DNA from: Adineta vaga
Taxonomy: Eukaryota; Rotifera
DNA: 64,000 bases
Direction: 5' to 3'
Assembly (NCBI GenBank): GCA_021613535.1
Contig: CP075497.1
Coordinates: forward strand, 8,432,001 to 8,496,000
Notes under the pieces: model-generated
The model's database searches: none
The model's input: the letters and a program-made list of their open reading frames with translations, nothing else
Told to the model about the DNA's origin: nothing
Shown: one piece after another, positions 40,031-53,330 of the stretch
Layout of the letters: each line of letters starts with the position of its first letter
Numbering within the stretch: the stretch's first letter is position 1
Program-made: the position numbers and the translations under genes

Positions 40031-43000
40031 AATCAACTTTAATTTGTTTTTCATCTACGGTTCATTTTTATAAAAAATGTACAATTTATCTTCACATTCG
40101 TATACATATATTTGTTTTATTTGGTTTTTCGTTTTTTTTTCTTTTTTCTGTTCTTTCTTGTTGTCGTCGTTATACTATATGCATTATTCTACAGAGATTA
40201 TTTTTCTTCTGGCGTGCATTACTATATAGACATTTGATTCATTTTCAAAATAGACGATTGTATAAATATATATATATATATGTTGAAAGAGATAAGAGAT
40301 TGCAATGGATGGATGATTTGAAAATAAAATATCGTGGATGCTTTTCTTTTCTTTGAATTGTATATTCTTTTGGATTAGTCTGACAAAGAAACAATATAGT
40401 TAATTTCAATTAGAATTGAAACAAGAAAATTGAAACTAATCTCCTGGATTAGTCACGAGTGAAGACAAAAAAAGAAAACAATACTTTTCTTTTTCAGTTA
40501 ATTATTATAAAATCTGACAAGAACTTAACAAAATGTAAAATAGGAAAAGAAAGATTTTCTATTCATATAAAATCTATTGACTATGCAATTTTATTCGAGG
40601 TCATAGATTGAATTACCTTTCGACTCAATATGACATACTTGTCTCGTCGTTGTTGATCAATTTTTATTCGTATTCAGCTCAATAAACTTTCTTTCATCGT
40701 CATCATCATCATCATCATAAAAACGAAATGACATGAACTATGTTGATTAGCATCTTATCGACTCGAATAATTCAGCGTTTATTTCCTTTGGATCAATAGT
40801 GTTCTATTGAAGATATTTTTAACATTGATAATGATATGACACGTTTTAAGATCATCAATTGCCTTCTTTGTTTAGTAAACAACTTAGATCAATAAGAGAA
40901 TTGAATCGTCAATATGCACGTTCTTTATCTATATGCATATAAGTTGTTGAATTCTGCGATAAAAAAAATGTACATCTAATATGTTTTGTAGATTTTTAGG
41001 TTTCATTTTACTTGCTTATTTTTATTAGTGAATTTTTTAACTACTTGTCTAGTAAGAAAAATGCATTGAAGAAAGAAAACCTTCATGTTCAAGGTTAACG
41101 GCGCTTTAATATGAATATTATAAACCAGAATAAACTATTGTCTTATGTGATGTGTTCTATTTAGCGTACGTCATATGTTTTTTTCTTGAAGAAGAAGGTC
41201 ACAAATATGACTAGATTTTGTAGGAGAGAAAAAGAACTACTTAGTAAAATGATCAAAGTAAGAGAATATAAAACAAACAAGTGTTAGAAGATATTAATCG
41301 TTCGTCAGTTGCTGTTATCGAGCATTCTAATCCAGACGCATTCTGACCTTTTGATCAAACTTATTAATGTGAACATTTTCGGAAGATGATGAAAAGAACA
41401 TCGATGGTAATAAACGCATCAAATTTCTTTTCTATACAAATCAGACTTCACTGATTCTTCAACTTGATCTAAATATAAACGATATCGTCGACATTGTCCT
41501 TGATTTCATTGGTGCCATCAGACACGAACATCATACATTAAAAACTAAACAGGTAGGTTACATCATTTGAATCGTTCGTTTCTTTTTTTTTTCATTATAT
41601 GAGGATGCATATTCTATGTATTCCGCTCTTCCCCTTTACTCCTTTTTTTTTCACCGTCATGCAAATATTACACACACACACACACACACATACACATATG
41701 CGTGTTCTCGTAAGCACTCTCCTGCTACTATTTGTTAAAAAATGTTTTTGTCGTGTTACTTAACTGAAAGAAAACGAATTCACATATATACCGAAACAGT
41801 TTCGACAATATTTTTCAATTTTACAAACTCAATTATCATTCCCATCAACAAATTATTTTGTATCTTATCATAAAAAAAATTTTCAGGTAAGAATAACAAT
41901 GTTAAAATAGAAACTATAAGAGAGAGAAAACACACACATAAACACAAGGACTCCATAGATAAGTTTGATGACGATATTGATATAACAATATTATCACGCA
42001 TTTTCTTTTTGCTTAAATTGAGACATCATCAGGTAATACGATATTTTTCTCCTTTTTATAATAATGTTTTTCGATAAACATATGTCTGATCGTAATTGAC
42101 TAGAGTATGAATGATTAAGTAAATAAATGATCATCAGATTCCGAAGTAACCATGATTGTCCATCGAAAAAAAAACTCGTAGAAACGAAGAAAACCTTGAC
42201 ATGAATAACCAAGATAGGTATGTGTGAATGAGAACAAATGTGTTCATTTGACATTTGTCAAACAGTGAGAGAAATGAACGGATGTGCATAAACATATTTT
42301 AATTGTTATGACTTTCGATCAGTAATTGTTTGTGAAGAGTAAGAAAGTAATGTAAATTGAGTTTATTTCATCTGAAAATGTTTTAAAATCTTCCTTGGCA
42401 TTTCGCAAATAATCACTAGCCTTCATTCATGCAGTCAGTGTACAGCTTGAACATATGTGTCCAATTTATTTTGGCATTTCTTTCCTTTTTATTTGTGAAC
42501 TGATTGTTTGATCTAGTTGTGTTTATATATATCTAACATAGAGAGAAGAAAAAAGTTTAGACTTTCTAGCAGCATGAGAGAAAAGATCATTGTTAGTACA
42601 AAACGTATATTTGTATGCTTATCATCAGTCATCTTCATACGATAGTCAAGTGTTATACCTATCTCACGTTCATAACAATGATTAGTTTTATGGCAATTAT
42701 TGCTGAATATTGGCGAAGATGGAGAGTGAATGAACAAGTATTCAATCGTATGTATTGAGACATCATTTTAAATGATGCATCTATCTTTGTATATGTAAGA
42801 GAGATTATTATCGATTAGAAATCGAATAGAATGTGTGAATATGAAGGTGGTGTCAGCTTTTGTTCTTTAATTTTCAATCAATACATTCTTCATCTTACAT
42901 CATCTGTCTCTCGAGTTTGATTGTCCTATAATTATATAGTAGAAGGTGTGATCTACTATGCAGTTGTATACTTTTTTTTTCTTCTCTTCCTTCTTTGTTC

Positions 43001-43560
43001 GTTTTAATTTGAACATACAAGTTTAAATTACTCATACTCACGCACACGAATGTAGTCATTCCAACGCCTTCTGTCCATCACGTTTAATGAAGAAGTAAAA
43101 GAAAAGAAGACCAGATACCTTAATCTATCTATTATTTTCATGTGAGGTCGTGGAGCATGAGCAATGCTGATGGAGCGTATAAAGGAGACTGAAATGAAGT
43201 TTGAATTGATGTGTGAGAAAAAAAGGACGACAAAGAAAGAGAAAGGACATAGTGAAGAGAGAAAGGAGAAGCGCGAGAACGAAAGACAATGACCGAAAGA
43301 GTGCAATATGTTCTATAATAAAGAAAAAGCCACTCATTCATGCATCAACCAGCAATGAAGACCGAGAATTGAAGGGAAAGACAAGAAAAAATGAATAGAG
43401 TATAGTTACTCATTCCAACTAATCATAATCATATGAAAGTTAGAAAGTGAGAAAAAAAAGAGACAAACGATGCGTTGTAAGTAAACAATTGACCGATAAA
43501 ATGATCGGAGTTTTTTTTTCTTCTCTTTAATATTAAAGAATTCTATTTATAGTAAAACAT
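40031..43560. other. Largest gene-free interval (3.5 kb)
   Basis: Contains the 3' UTR of the Rap1GAP-like gene, a CAT/ATC run near 40698-40720, a CA microsatellite at about 41670-41691 and Phe/Ser-rich chance frames. A donor-like site (AAACAG|GTAGGT) at about 41549-41556 could end a leader exon of the GAS2-like gene. No protein similarity recognised. Confidence 0.45.
41670..41691. repeat. (CA)n microsatellite
   Basis: About ten CA units, seen directly. Confidence 0.85.
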
Positions 43561-46500
43561 ATGCAAACGATGGTTACGGCTGTTGAGCAATTGATGATTA
43601 ATCCTCAATCACGTTTTCTCGAAATGAAATCGCTTCAACCATATTCTACAACAGACGAATATTTATATGCAATGAAAGAAGATCTAGCAGATTGGCTTTC
43701 AACTATGTATGCTGAATGGCGTCCAATCACTGCAGATAATTTTGTTGAATGTTTAGGTAAGAAATTCAATCTAGACGTATGTTGATGTTTGTATTCTATT
43801 ATCTGATAATGACGGCAAACATTGAAAAGATAGACTAGAAATGAAAATAATCATTTATTATTTTAACATTCTTTTTTTTTTCTTCTTCATTTGATTATTT
43901 GTCTATTGACTTTTCTTTTTGCCTTTGGCATTGTACAATAGTATAAACTTCAAGTATTCGATTAAGAAAAGATATAACATCCACTTGATACATCATAGAA
44001 CCATATACACCTAATTCTATAAGATATTAATTTAGAAAACCTTGAATAAACTTGTCATTTCAAAAATTTAGACCTTCTGTGTTCTAGCTAGAGGCACTGC
44101 ATTTCCTTCTCGCATATTATAAAGTTAAAAGCGGAAGAAATTGTAAGGATGACTAAGAATAAATGATGCAAATATAAAAACATAGACAGACAGGCAGACA
44201 GACAATCGATTGATTATGACCGGAAGCCATACCATGTAAATGGATTATGCACGAACATTGTACTCATCTAAAGATGTTAATTCAATTAGTGGTCGAAATG
44301 ATAAAATTGACCGATGTATTTCTTTTAATCATCGATGAAAAGAACTGTTTAAAAAAAAGATTTCGTTTGTTTAATCTTTAGAAAATGGTGTACTTCTTTG
44401 TCAACATGCTAATAATGTCAATAATGCTGCACGTAAAACATATTCTTCAAAATTATCATCCCCCGCATTGTCATCTATATTGGAAAATTGTAAATATCGA
44501 TCGGATGCTCGTCCACAAACATTTAATGCTCGTGATAATGTTTCACAATTTATCAAATGGGCTCGTCGTGTCGGCGGCGTACGTGAAGTTTTAATGTTTG
44601 AATCAGATGATTTAATTCTACGAAAAAACGAAAAGAATTTCTTACTCTGCTTACTGGAAATAGCGCGATATGGTGCACGATTTGGTGTAAGCGTACCAGC
44701 TATCATTAAATTAGAAGATGAAATCGAGCGAGAAATTGAACGAGATAAACAATCGGAAATTATGTCATTTACAGAATTGAGACGTTTACAACGAGAAGAA
44801 AATCAAAAGAATGTCACGCATTCTTCACATGGAAAATATAGTAAATTATTAAAATTTGTTCGACATGATCATAACGACGCGAATCATCATCATCACCATC
44901 ATGAAACGACAAAAAATATCTATAATACATTTTCCTTATCGCATTCGAATGGTGCAAGTTGGTTAAGACAACGAATATCACGTATACCAAAATTTGCAAA
45001 TCATAATAGTAAAAAACGACAAAATAGTGAGGAAAGTAATGATAGTACAACATGCAGTGATGTGACAACAACACTTGTATCAATTAAAGAACAACAAATT
45101 CCACATATTAGTCGAACTTTAGGCGAAGGAGAAATGAAAGTTGAATCACCAGCTATATCATCACAATTACATAAAACAGTAAGTTAAAATATGAAATTAT
45201 TCGAAGAATAATAGATTTGTTATCTAAGGTCGAACGAATGACAAATTCATGTTGTTGTGCACAACGTTTTCCTGTTATACGTATTGGTGAAGGCAAATAT
45301 CGAATTGGTGAAAATGGAACAGTTATCTTTATTCGAGTATAGTTTTGTATTTGTAACAATATCCTATATAACTGTTTCTTTTGTGAACAGATTCTGAGAT
45401 ATCACGTTATGGTCCGTGTCGGTGGCGGATGGGATACACTTGAGAATTATCTTAATAAACATGATCCATGTCGACGCATCGGTAGTAAGTCCCTGAACAT
45501 AAATATTGTTCTGATTAATTAATTTCTATCAAAAGGTCATCGTCGATTAGAACATCATGATCATCATAATAGTATTCCAATTCTTGCAGTACCAAGTCAA
45601 ACAAATTCATCTACGTTTCAAAAAGTCAATTCATATGGTAAATCGGTAACATTGAAAACGGAAGATTTTCCATTATCAAAACCAACTCTTCATGATGCTA
45701 ACCTATCGAATGCACAACTTGTTATTACTCGAGATGCTGATGGACGTCATCATATTGGACAAATAACATATAAAAGTGAAGAAACTCTTAATCCATCACA
45801 GTCATGTCCTCATCATCATAATCAAGTGTCTCCTGTATCGACAGTCAGAAGTGTTCGTGGTACAGCATGTTCAACACCATCATCTACATTTAATAAACAA
45901 TCATCATCATCAAGCACTGATCAAGAATATTCTTCTTACACACAAACATTTTCATTAGGAACAAAATCATCAAATATATTTCCGAATGAAAATCAATCTA
46001 ATGAATATTGTCGAACTGATTTCGTTCTTCGACAACCTCCACCACCATCAAAAACATCCCATGATAATTACAAAGAAAATCTAATCAATTCAAGAATGCC
46101 TATCAAAAATTATAGATCTGGAGTTATTGAATCGATTATTGATAATATTGATGGTTACATCACTCCAAATTTAGGTGGATCTGAACAAGATTTTGACATT
46201 AGTGATATTGATGATGTTATGCGTGTTAATAACAATGAACATGATACAACACATATGGATGAAGATAGTCTAGAAAGTGCAGAAGGTGTTTTAGAAGTTA
46301 AGAAAAATCCAGCACCTCTACCACTGCCACCCCCACCCCCACCCACTCATTCAGTAAAAATAACGAATACACCAAAAGTAAAATCAGGTGGAATTTGTAC
46401 AGCACTATATTTAGCTCAAAAACAAAAACAAGCATCAGCTTTTACGAGAACACCAACAATGAACACATATTCACGTTCAAATACATTACCTAATGTCAAC

Positions 46501-46965
46501 GAAGTTGTTAAAATCGAAGAAAAAACAATCAAAACTCATCGAAAACCAACTGTTGCATCTCAAAGATCACAATCAACGAATCTATTTGAAAAACATCCAA
46601 ATCATGATACATCAAAACTTGATCGGGATTCAGGTTTTGATGAACAAGATTTTCGTTGTGAACGTTTACATTCAAGTTACGATGATAATTCTAGTATTTC
46701 ATCGTTAAGAAGTGCTCGTAATTCCATTGGTCGGTCATTATCATCAGATCTCAATGGTCAAACCTATCGAGAAAATAAAGCCTATGAATTACGTTTGAAA
46801 GCACTCGACCATACCCGAATGTTAAATGAACAATCAGCACAAGATTCAAGATTCAATAGTCGACGAAATTTTAACTATCCAGCAACACGACCCAATGATT
46901 TGAATTACTCATCTGCACATAAATACAAGAAAAATACTCATTTAAATCTATATTTTAAATGTTAA
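43561..46965 (+). CDS. GAS2-like actin-microtubule linker (CH + GAR domains)
   Basis: Five exons (43561-43756, 44382-45178, 45229-45336, 45391-45484, 45536-46965) encode 874 residues. A calponin-homology domain (about residues 25-190: [20 protein letters not shown] ... [14 protein letters not shown] ... [19 protein letters not shown]) would bind F-actin. The GAR zinc-binding domain spans exons 3-4 (about residues 332-400: [20 protein letters not shown] ... [21 protein letters not shown]) and binds microtubules. Between them lies a basic Ser/Asn linker with a six-His run. The long C-terminal tail is Ser/Thr-rich with a Pro run ([13 protein letters not shown]) that could bind SH3 or EVH1 domains. 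GAS2L1/2/3 and Drosophila pickled eggs are the closest architectures; which one is unclear. The first intron is 625 nt, long for this genome. Confidence 0.92.
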
Positions 46966-47237
46966 TAATTAGAATTATCGTTTGTTTCTCTTTTTGTTTT
47001 TATTATGCACAGTGATTTTATTGTATCTCTCTTTCACAGCAAATTCATTCCCGAAATATATATCAAATACATTCTGTATAGTTGTTATTTCAATACGATA
47101 TCGACTAATGATCACATTCATTGACTGGATTTTAACATAAAAATAAATTTCGTTTTGTGTTTGAAAATAATCCAATTATTTTCGTATTTCAATTTAACAA
47201 AGTTAACAAAAACAAATAATTTAATAATATATATCTA

Positions 47238-48648
47238 TTAAACTTCTTGTGTTCGAATGCCTGTCCATTTTCCCCATCGATCTGATTCTTTTCGATACGG
47301 TCGTGCTTGATCAAAACGTTCTGCAACTTTGCGATCCCTAGAAAAGAAAATGTTTTCAAAATTAAAAAAAATACAATCTAATCTATCCATACGGAATAGC
47401 TCGAAAAGCTTCACTCCATGATTTTCCATGTTTTAATCCCATTAATATATTATAAACTTTATCTAAAGATAATGTTCGCGAAGCACCACCACCAAATCTA
47501 AATAAACAGAAAACTTTAATTTCTATTTTCAATGTCTCATCCATCATACTTTAAATATTGTTCTAATGGTAATCTTTGATGTTTAATATTATCTCTCTTT
47601 GCTTTTGCTAAAGTCAATGGTCGTCCACCAACACCTAAGAAGAATACAAGTAATGACATATTTATGAGAAAAAGAAAAACAATCGAATTTACTCGTATCA
47701 ACAATAGCACCAATAATATATACAGCATTTTGATCGTATTCTGACATTTCATATGGACTATGTGGTGATAGATAAATTAGTTGTTGTTTATCAAACAGAT
47801 CTAAATAACTTGCTTCAGTCGTTTCAAAACATGCGATACTACGTCCTTGAACATGACGTCTAGCGAATTCTCGTTGAATTTGTCCGTCAATTGCAAAATT
47901 ACATAATGTTACAAATGATGGTGAATGATATGCATGTATGTTAGAAAAGAAAAATTCAATTTGATCAACTAATTTTGAGACATATTTCGAACGAGCATGT
48001 TCAACTTCAAAACCACAATCAATTAGAACTTGTTCACCTAGACGTGCTTGAGTTATTAGTTTATTATCACGTATGAAACGATCTGTATGGCCACCAGATA
48101 ATTGACGAAACATAGATTTATAACCAGGATAATTTGTTAATGGTAGACCAGCAGCAGCTAATTCAACATGACGAATATTAGATTGTGAGCGACGTTCTTG
48201 AAGTGCAGCTTTTTCAGCTGTTCGTTTTCGTTTAGAAACTTCACGAAGAAAAAGATAATTGTACATAGATTTACGATTATTTAATACAGGTGATGAGATT
48301 AATTCAGGCCAGTATTCATCGGGAACATGATCAGGAACACGTTCACCACTTTCGCGTAACGTTTGAATTCTAAATAAAATTAAACGAATAGTTTAAATCC
48401 AAAACAAATGCACATCTATCTTACTCAAGTGAAATAATTTGACGTTTTTGTTCATTGTTTAACGATTGAAACGATTGACGATGTCGTAAATAATCCCAAA
48501 GCCATTCATTACTATCTTCGGTTGATGAAGACGACTTTGTTTCTTGAATTAATTTAGCAGAAGTAAGATTAGCTAAAGATCGATGATGAGATGATAATGT
48601 ATTCTGATGAAAAATAATGTTTACAAGCGGACAAACTGTTCGAAACAT
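47238..48648 (-). CDS. TRMT10C: tRNA (purine-9 N1) methyltransferase TRMT10C / mitochondrial RNase P subunit 1
   Basis: Minus-strand exons 48425-48648, 47693-48369, 47550-47634, 47393-47497 and 47238-47337 encode 396 residues (human TRMT10C about 403). The N-terminal ~35 residues are basic/hydroxylated, lack acidic residues and fit a mitochondrial presequence. The Trm10 SPOUT domain includes DCGFEVEHARSKYVSKLVDQ, the LSPHSPYEMSEYDQNAVYII strand and GAIVDTS|VGGRPLTLAKAKRDNIKHQRLPL forming the SAM-binding knot. Known TRMT10C methylates position 9 of mitochondrial tRNAs and forms RNase P with HSD17B10 and PRORP. TRMT10A/B are less likely because of the presequence and the long N-terminal helix region. 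Converges on the GAS2-like gene 272 bases away. Confidence 0.88.
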
Positions 48649-50391
48649 AGTATATCTTGAATAGAAAAAAACTTCTCAAAAAATGACCTAATTGGAATAA
48701 TTCCATTGATTACCAATTCTATATGCGGACGAACCTGTAAAATATTGTAATAATAGATGGCTTTTTAAATTAATTTGAATGAAAAACTTTTTAAAGACAT
48801 GTTAAAAAGAAACTTACTTCAATAATAAATTGGTTTCTCGTTTTTATGTAAATGCGTGACTTTTTATTTACCGTCACCTGTCAATTTACATTTACTATGG
48901 GTTTAAAAAAAATTGATTAATGATGTATATTTGTAGACAATGTAATTTTTCAATATTAGATGTGATATTTATGAGAAAGAAGTCATTCAGATATGCCGTC
49001 TACTCTATATTGAATATTGACTGAGTAAACGATTTGGGATTTATTTACTCTATGTTATAAAACAAAAGAAAACATTTATCTTTCATTTCGAGTTTGGAAG
49101 AAAAGAACTAAAGAGAACAGATAATAAAAACGATAAACCACACTCGATAAATCTATAAATAATGAATTATTCGCTGATATACAAATATTATTCGTGTTCG
49201 TATAATCACATGAATGGTAGTATTGACTACATCCGAGTTTTCACAGATTTAATATGGGTTTTCATATTATAGATTTTAATTTTTAATTATTTGAGTTTAT
49301 AAAAAGTCAATTAACTGACAATATATTCTCTAAGTCACGAAATTCTTTTCATTATCTCCGTCGTCAACGTAAGTAAGGGCATATACATTCTTAGAAAGAC
49401 AGCGCCAGTATTTATAGAACTGCTTCTCCGTTACAGTAATTTGTTTCAATAGGTTTTTCTGATATCTCGATAGCGATAAAATTTTCGCTCCATACTCTCT
49501 CTTGATTTCGGCTATTTTTCACAGTAGAAGTAGTGTTCGTTTTTCTATCGAAGAAATAGAAGCAGAAGAAAAGCATTTGAGTTCTGTAGTTTATTATAAG
49601 CGATGTGCAACTTACGCAAATATGTATTATCCAAAGGTAAAGGAAATTCAATACAATTCTGTTCTTCAAATTTCTAATATATTTCTTTCTTTTCAGCTAC
49701 TCTCATCACAGGACCCAAATAATAAACTTTACTGAAAAGTTTTTTTGACAATTGAAGAAGTACGGCATTAATCGTGCAGGGAGAACATCAAATAATTCCA
49801 TGCTGTAAGAAAAAAAAGAAGAAAAGACGATTATCTATTTCACTAATTGATGGAAAAACATGTGAAAATAAAAGAAATTACTTTCTATAAAGTGTAACCA
49901 AACGATTATCGAAATTGAGGAACTCGAATCTACTTTGGTTTTTATAAATTCAGCAATATACATCGAGTTTTAAAAATACAAAGATTAACGTTAGCTTGTC
50001 GACTAGGAAATATCAAAATAAACTACATCAGATTTGTATATACTAATATAATTAAATGAAATAAAGTGATGATATTCTTTTTGTAAAAGAAAATTTATGA
50101 TAGTTTCATATTTCGCGATTTCGAAAACTCTTCTCGGTTAGTGAGTTTTGAAATGTGAATGAATGATGCATAGAAGTTTCTTTGACTTTTCTCCCTATGA
50201 CAAACAACAAAATTCGTTTTAGCTTTTTTTTGTGTGATTGTCTCTTTAATCGAGAGAGTAATGACGCAGTTTTTGTTTTGTTCGTTCTTGGCTACGCTCC
50301 ATGGTTTTCTCTGATTCCTTTGTTCTTCTAGTCGTATTTAAATGATGCATCAAGGATAGTGCATAAGTACAAACAAACGAAGGTAATAATA
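48649..50391. other. Divergent intergenic region, TRMT10C / coiled-coil orphan
   Basis: About 1.7 kb. Short frames exist (for example at 49502-49735) but none shows conserved motifs. It may contain leader exons: a donor-like CCAAAG|GTAAAG occurs near 49632-49641. Confidence 0.4.
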
Positions 50392-51006
50392 ATGAGTAGT
50401 AAGAAAATTATTGAATCAAACCGAAAGGAACTCGAAGAGATTCGTTTGAAATTATCTGAATTAGAAGTAGATTCGGCAGAGCAAGGAGCATCGGATGAAG
50501 TACACCAATGGCGACAGAAATTTGACACATCAAAATCAACTCAAATGGAGCAAGTCTTGAATAAAATGGAGAAAAATATACAGAAGAAAATCAAACAATT
50601 GGCCAATGAACTAGGTGATTCATTGAATGAATTCAAAGAAACGAATTTCGCTCTTCTTTCTGAACTTGATGCTTTCATTTCTAAGATAAATCCAGACGAT
50701 GAAATTCAACTACGTTATGTCAAGTCCGAATTGGATTCTATTAATAAGAAAATCGACTCTTTACAGATTGATATTCTTGTACAATCAGTTGATAAATCTC
50801 AGCAACGACGTACATCAATTCCAGTTATGTACAATATGCCGACCGTAGTAAAAGTATTCAGATGTGAAGATTCACCTACAACGACTAAATCAGCAACAAA
50901 TTTTTTCGATCCATTGACAAGATTTGTACGTCGCGCATCGTCCTTTACTGGAAATTTTTACAATATCGATCCTATCGTTCAAGACAACAACGCAAGCAGA
51001 AAATGA
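50392..51006 (+). CDS. Coiled-coil protein of unknown family
   Basis: Single-exon frame of 204 residues. The start is the first ATG in the open frame at 50392 (MSSKKIIESNRKELEEIRLK); the frame extends upstream without an ATG. Residues 5-30, 45-90 and 98-140 are charged amphipathic helices with heptad spacing, suggesting a dimeric or trimeric coiled coil. The C-terminal 65 residues are not helical-looking and contain two basic-x-Ser/Thr sites (RRTSIP, RRASSF) of the PKA/AGC consensus type. No recognised domain and no signal peptide or membrane segment. AATAAA at 51151-51156 is a plausible poly(A) signal. Amino-acid composition is sensible for a real protein, but orphan status keeps confidence moderate. 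Confidence 0.6.
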   Translation: MSSKKIIESNRKELEEIRLKLSELEVDSAEQGASDEVHQWRQKFDTSKSTQMEQVLNKMEKNIQKKIKQLANELGDSLNEFKETNFALLSELDAFISKINPDDEIQLRYVKSELDSINKKIDSLQIDILVQSVDKSQQRRTSIPVMYNMPTVVKVFRCEDSPTTTKSATNFFDPLTRFVRRASSFTGNFYNIDPIVQDNNASRK

Positions 51007-53330
51007 AATTTAGACTTTATATTTTTATTATTCAATCTCGCCGTTCGCACATGTCTTTGAAAATGTAAAATATTCAACTTTCATTTCATTTCCTTCTTTT
51101 TCTCTCGAATATTTGTTAATCATTTGTGTCCTTCTACTTCAAACATGTTCAATAAATAAAAAATCCGCTCGATATTAGTCCAAATGACATTGAACCATCT
51201 CAATATAATCCATTTATTTAATAGCACTTGATCATCATGTAAAGTAATGTTGAGTAATATGATAATTTGATATCAAAGAGCTTTGCTGCACTATTAAGCC
51301 GTTAAAAGTAGTTCAAGTAGACAATAACAGGATCATTGATGATGATGAAACTAATATCTTTCGTTACAAGGTTCGCTTTAAAGGACACTTCTTGAGATTA
51401 TAAGATGTGTTTGTTCAAATTATGACCAGTCATTCCATGCATAAACAAACTTGTCTAAACATGCAGCTGTTGTAGTTTTTCTTTCTTGTCTCTTTGATTC
51501 CATTGTAGTCGATTTGGAAAAAAGAAAGAAAAGCTTTGATTTCTTTTTTTCAGAAAAATGTTCGAAAAAAAAGATAAAATCTGACAATTCATTGTAGACA
51601 TATTGTCTTCAGGCAATATCAAACGACATTTTGTTCTATTCATTGATCTTTTTCTTTCTTCATCTTTATGCGAAAAGGAATTCTTCATCGTTAAAGTTTA
51701 TCTCCTCCATAAAAACAATACGGAGAACGTTTTATGTAAAATTCAAAGGCGATTGTGTCAGATGGATGATTGACCTCTTTTTTTTCTTTTCTTTTCTTTG
51801 TCTTAATCGTAGATATACATAAGAAGAACAAAGATTGTTCAAGGCATCAGCTGAATTTGCATCGGATATTTCAGAAGAACATAATTCGTCTAGTGTGAAA
51901 ATGACGAACATTTTGTTGCAACACTCTGCTTCTGTAATCGTTTACATAATGTTCTATATATGAATATATGAATGTCCCGTTCGTGCGAGACCATTATCGT
52001 TCATTGAACTAATTTTACAATGGTGAACAAGCACAAACATACCACCATCATGACCAATTGAAATACATTAACATTCCGTTTTCTTTTCTCCTTTCTTTTT
52101 TTTCATTCTTCTTTTTCTTCTTCTCCTTGTTCTACTACTCCACTTCAAACGATCTTTAAAAGAATATTTCAGATTTATATTCTTTTCATGTCAGTATACA
52201 ACATATTAACACGTTGTACAACATCACGCAACAGATAGAAACAATAATCGGTAAGTGTAATGATGATAATAATAAAGTCAACTCATTCTAAATGAACAGA
52301 CATATATTGACTTTCTTTCACAAAAGGAAATGCATTTATCCATTTAGTTGAAATGTTGCATCTCTATAATTCATTATTCTATAGAAATGATGATGATGTA
52401 TATAGTGAGAGCTTCACACCAACGTTAGACATTCACACTCAGTATGTAATCGTATACATAAGATAAGCTTGTTTAGTTTGCAGACACCAAGTGTAGACCA
52501 TTGTAAATTATCTTGCTAGAATCTTGTTATACATATCATTGATATTGTGACTTATTGAAAATAGCAAATGAAACACTTGCATTATCATTTATCTAGACAG
52601 TGTTAAATCAACTCGTCAATTTTTTTTTATCATTTATTGAAAGTTATATAAAATACGACGAGTAATAAGTGTACACATGCATGCATGCACATCCGTATGT
52701 GTATATTTTCATCGTGTTTTAATTGAGATTTTTCAAACGAATTGAAAGTGATAGAGACATATTTGATATCGTTGTCATGTTTTGAACTTTTTGACAGTTG
52801 ATTTTTCATATCGAATCTATTTGATGATTTCATAGCATATATTTAACCTTAGTGTTTCTTCTATTCTTTGACATTTTTGATAGACAGTTGTATATATTGT
52901 CGGTCTGATTGATCATTTTAATCCATTAACCAAACTATTAGTGAAGAAATCCCGAACAAAACAGATTGACTGATTCTTTATGCAATCATTGGACTTCAAT
53001 CAATTGTATTGACATTTGATGTATAAAAAAAAACTAACAACAATTGGTGTTATTCATTGATGGTAAATTTCACTGTGAAATGAAGATGCTCTTGATAGTT
53101 AGATAGATTGATTCAAAACAAGTTTAATATGTTCATTCAAGCATAGAGAATACAAAGAAAAGCATCTTATTTCTAATAACTTAAGTGTATCAAAGATAGA
53201 AAGAAAAAAACAGCTCACTTCTCTTTTGTTCATTGATAGTTAGAAGGAGGAGGAGGAGGAGGAGAAGAACAGAGAAAGAAAAACGAACAGTTGACTGTAT
53301 GTTGTAGGTCGTGAACTAAACATTTCTATC
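51007..53330. other. Intergenic region before the adhesion GPCR
   Basis: About 2.3 kb with no gene that I can support. A GGA repeat lies at about 53245-53265 close to the downstream start. Poly-T/CTT tracts near 52090-52140 could be splice-type or structural sequence. Confidence 0.45.
53245..53265. repeat. (GGA)n microsatellite
   Basis: About six GGA units upstream of the adhesion GPCR start, seen directly. Confidence 0.8.

Noticed and set aside
43028-43341. Overlapping minus-strand frames rich in Phe and Ser
   Set aside because: Three frames of the same purine-rich strand are open at once, which indicates composition rather than coding.
45776-45958. His-rich alternative frames inside the GAS2-like tail and other genes
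   Set aside because: Out-of-frame shadows of CAT/TCA-rich serine-coding sequence in real exons.
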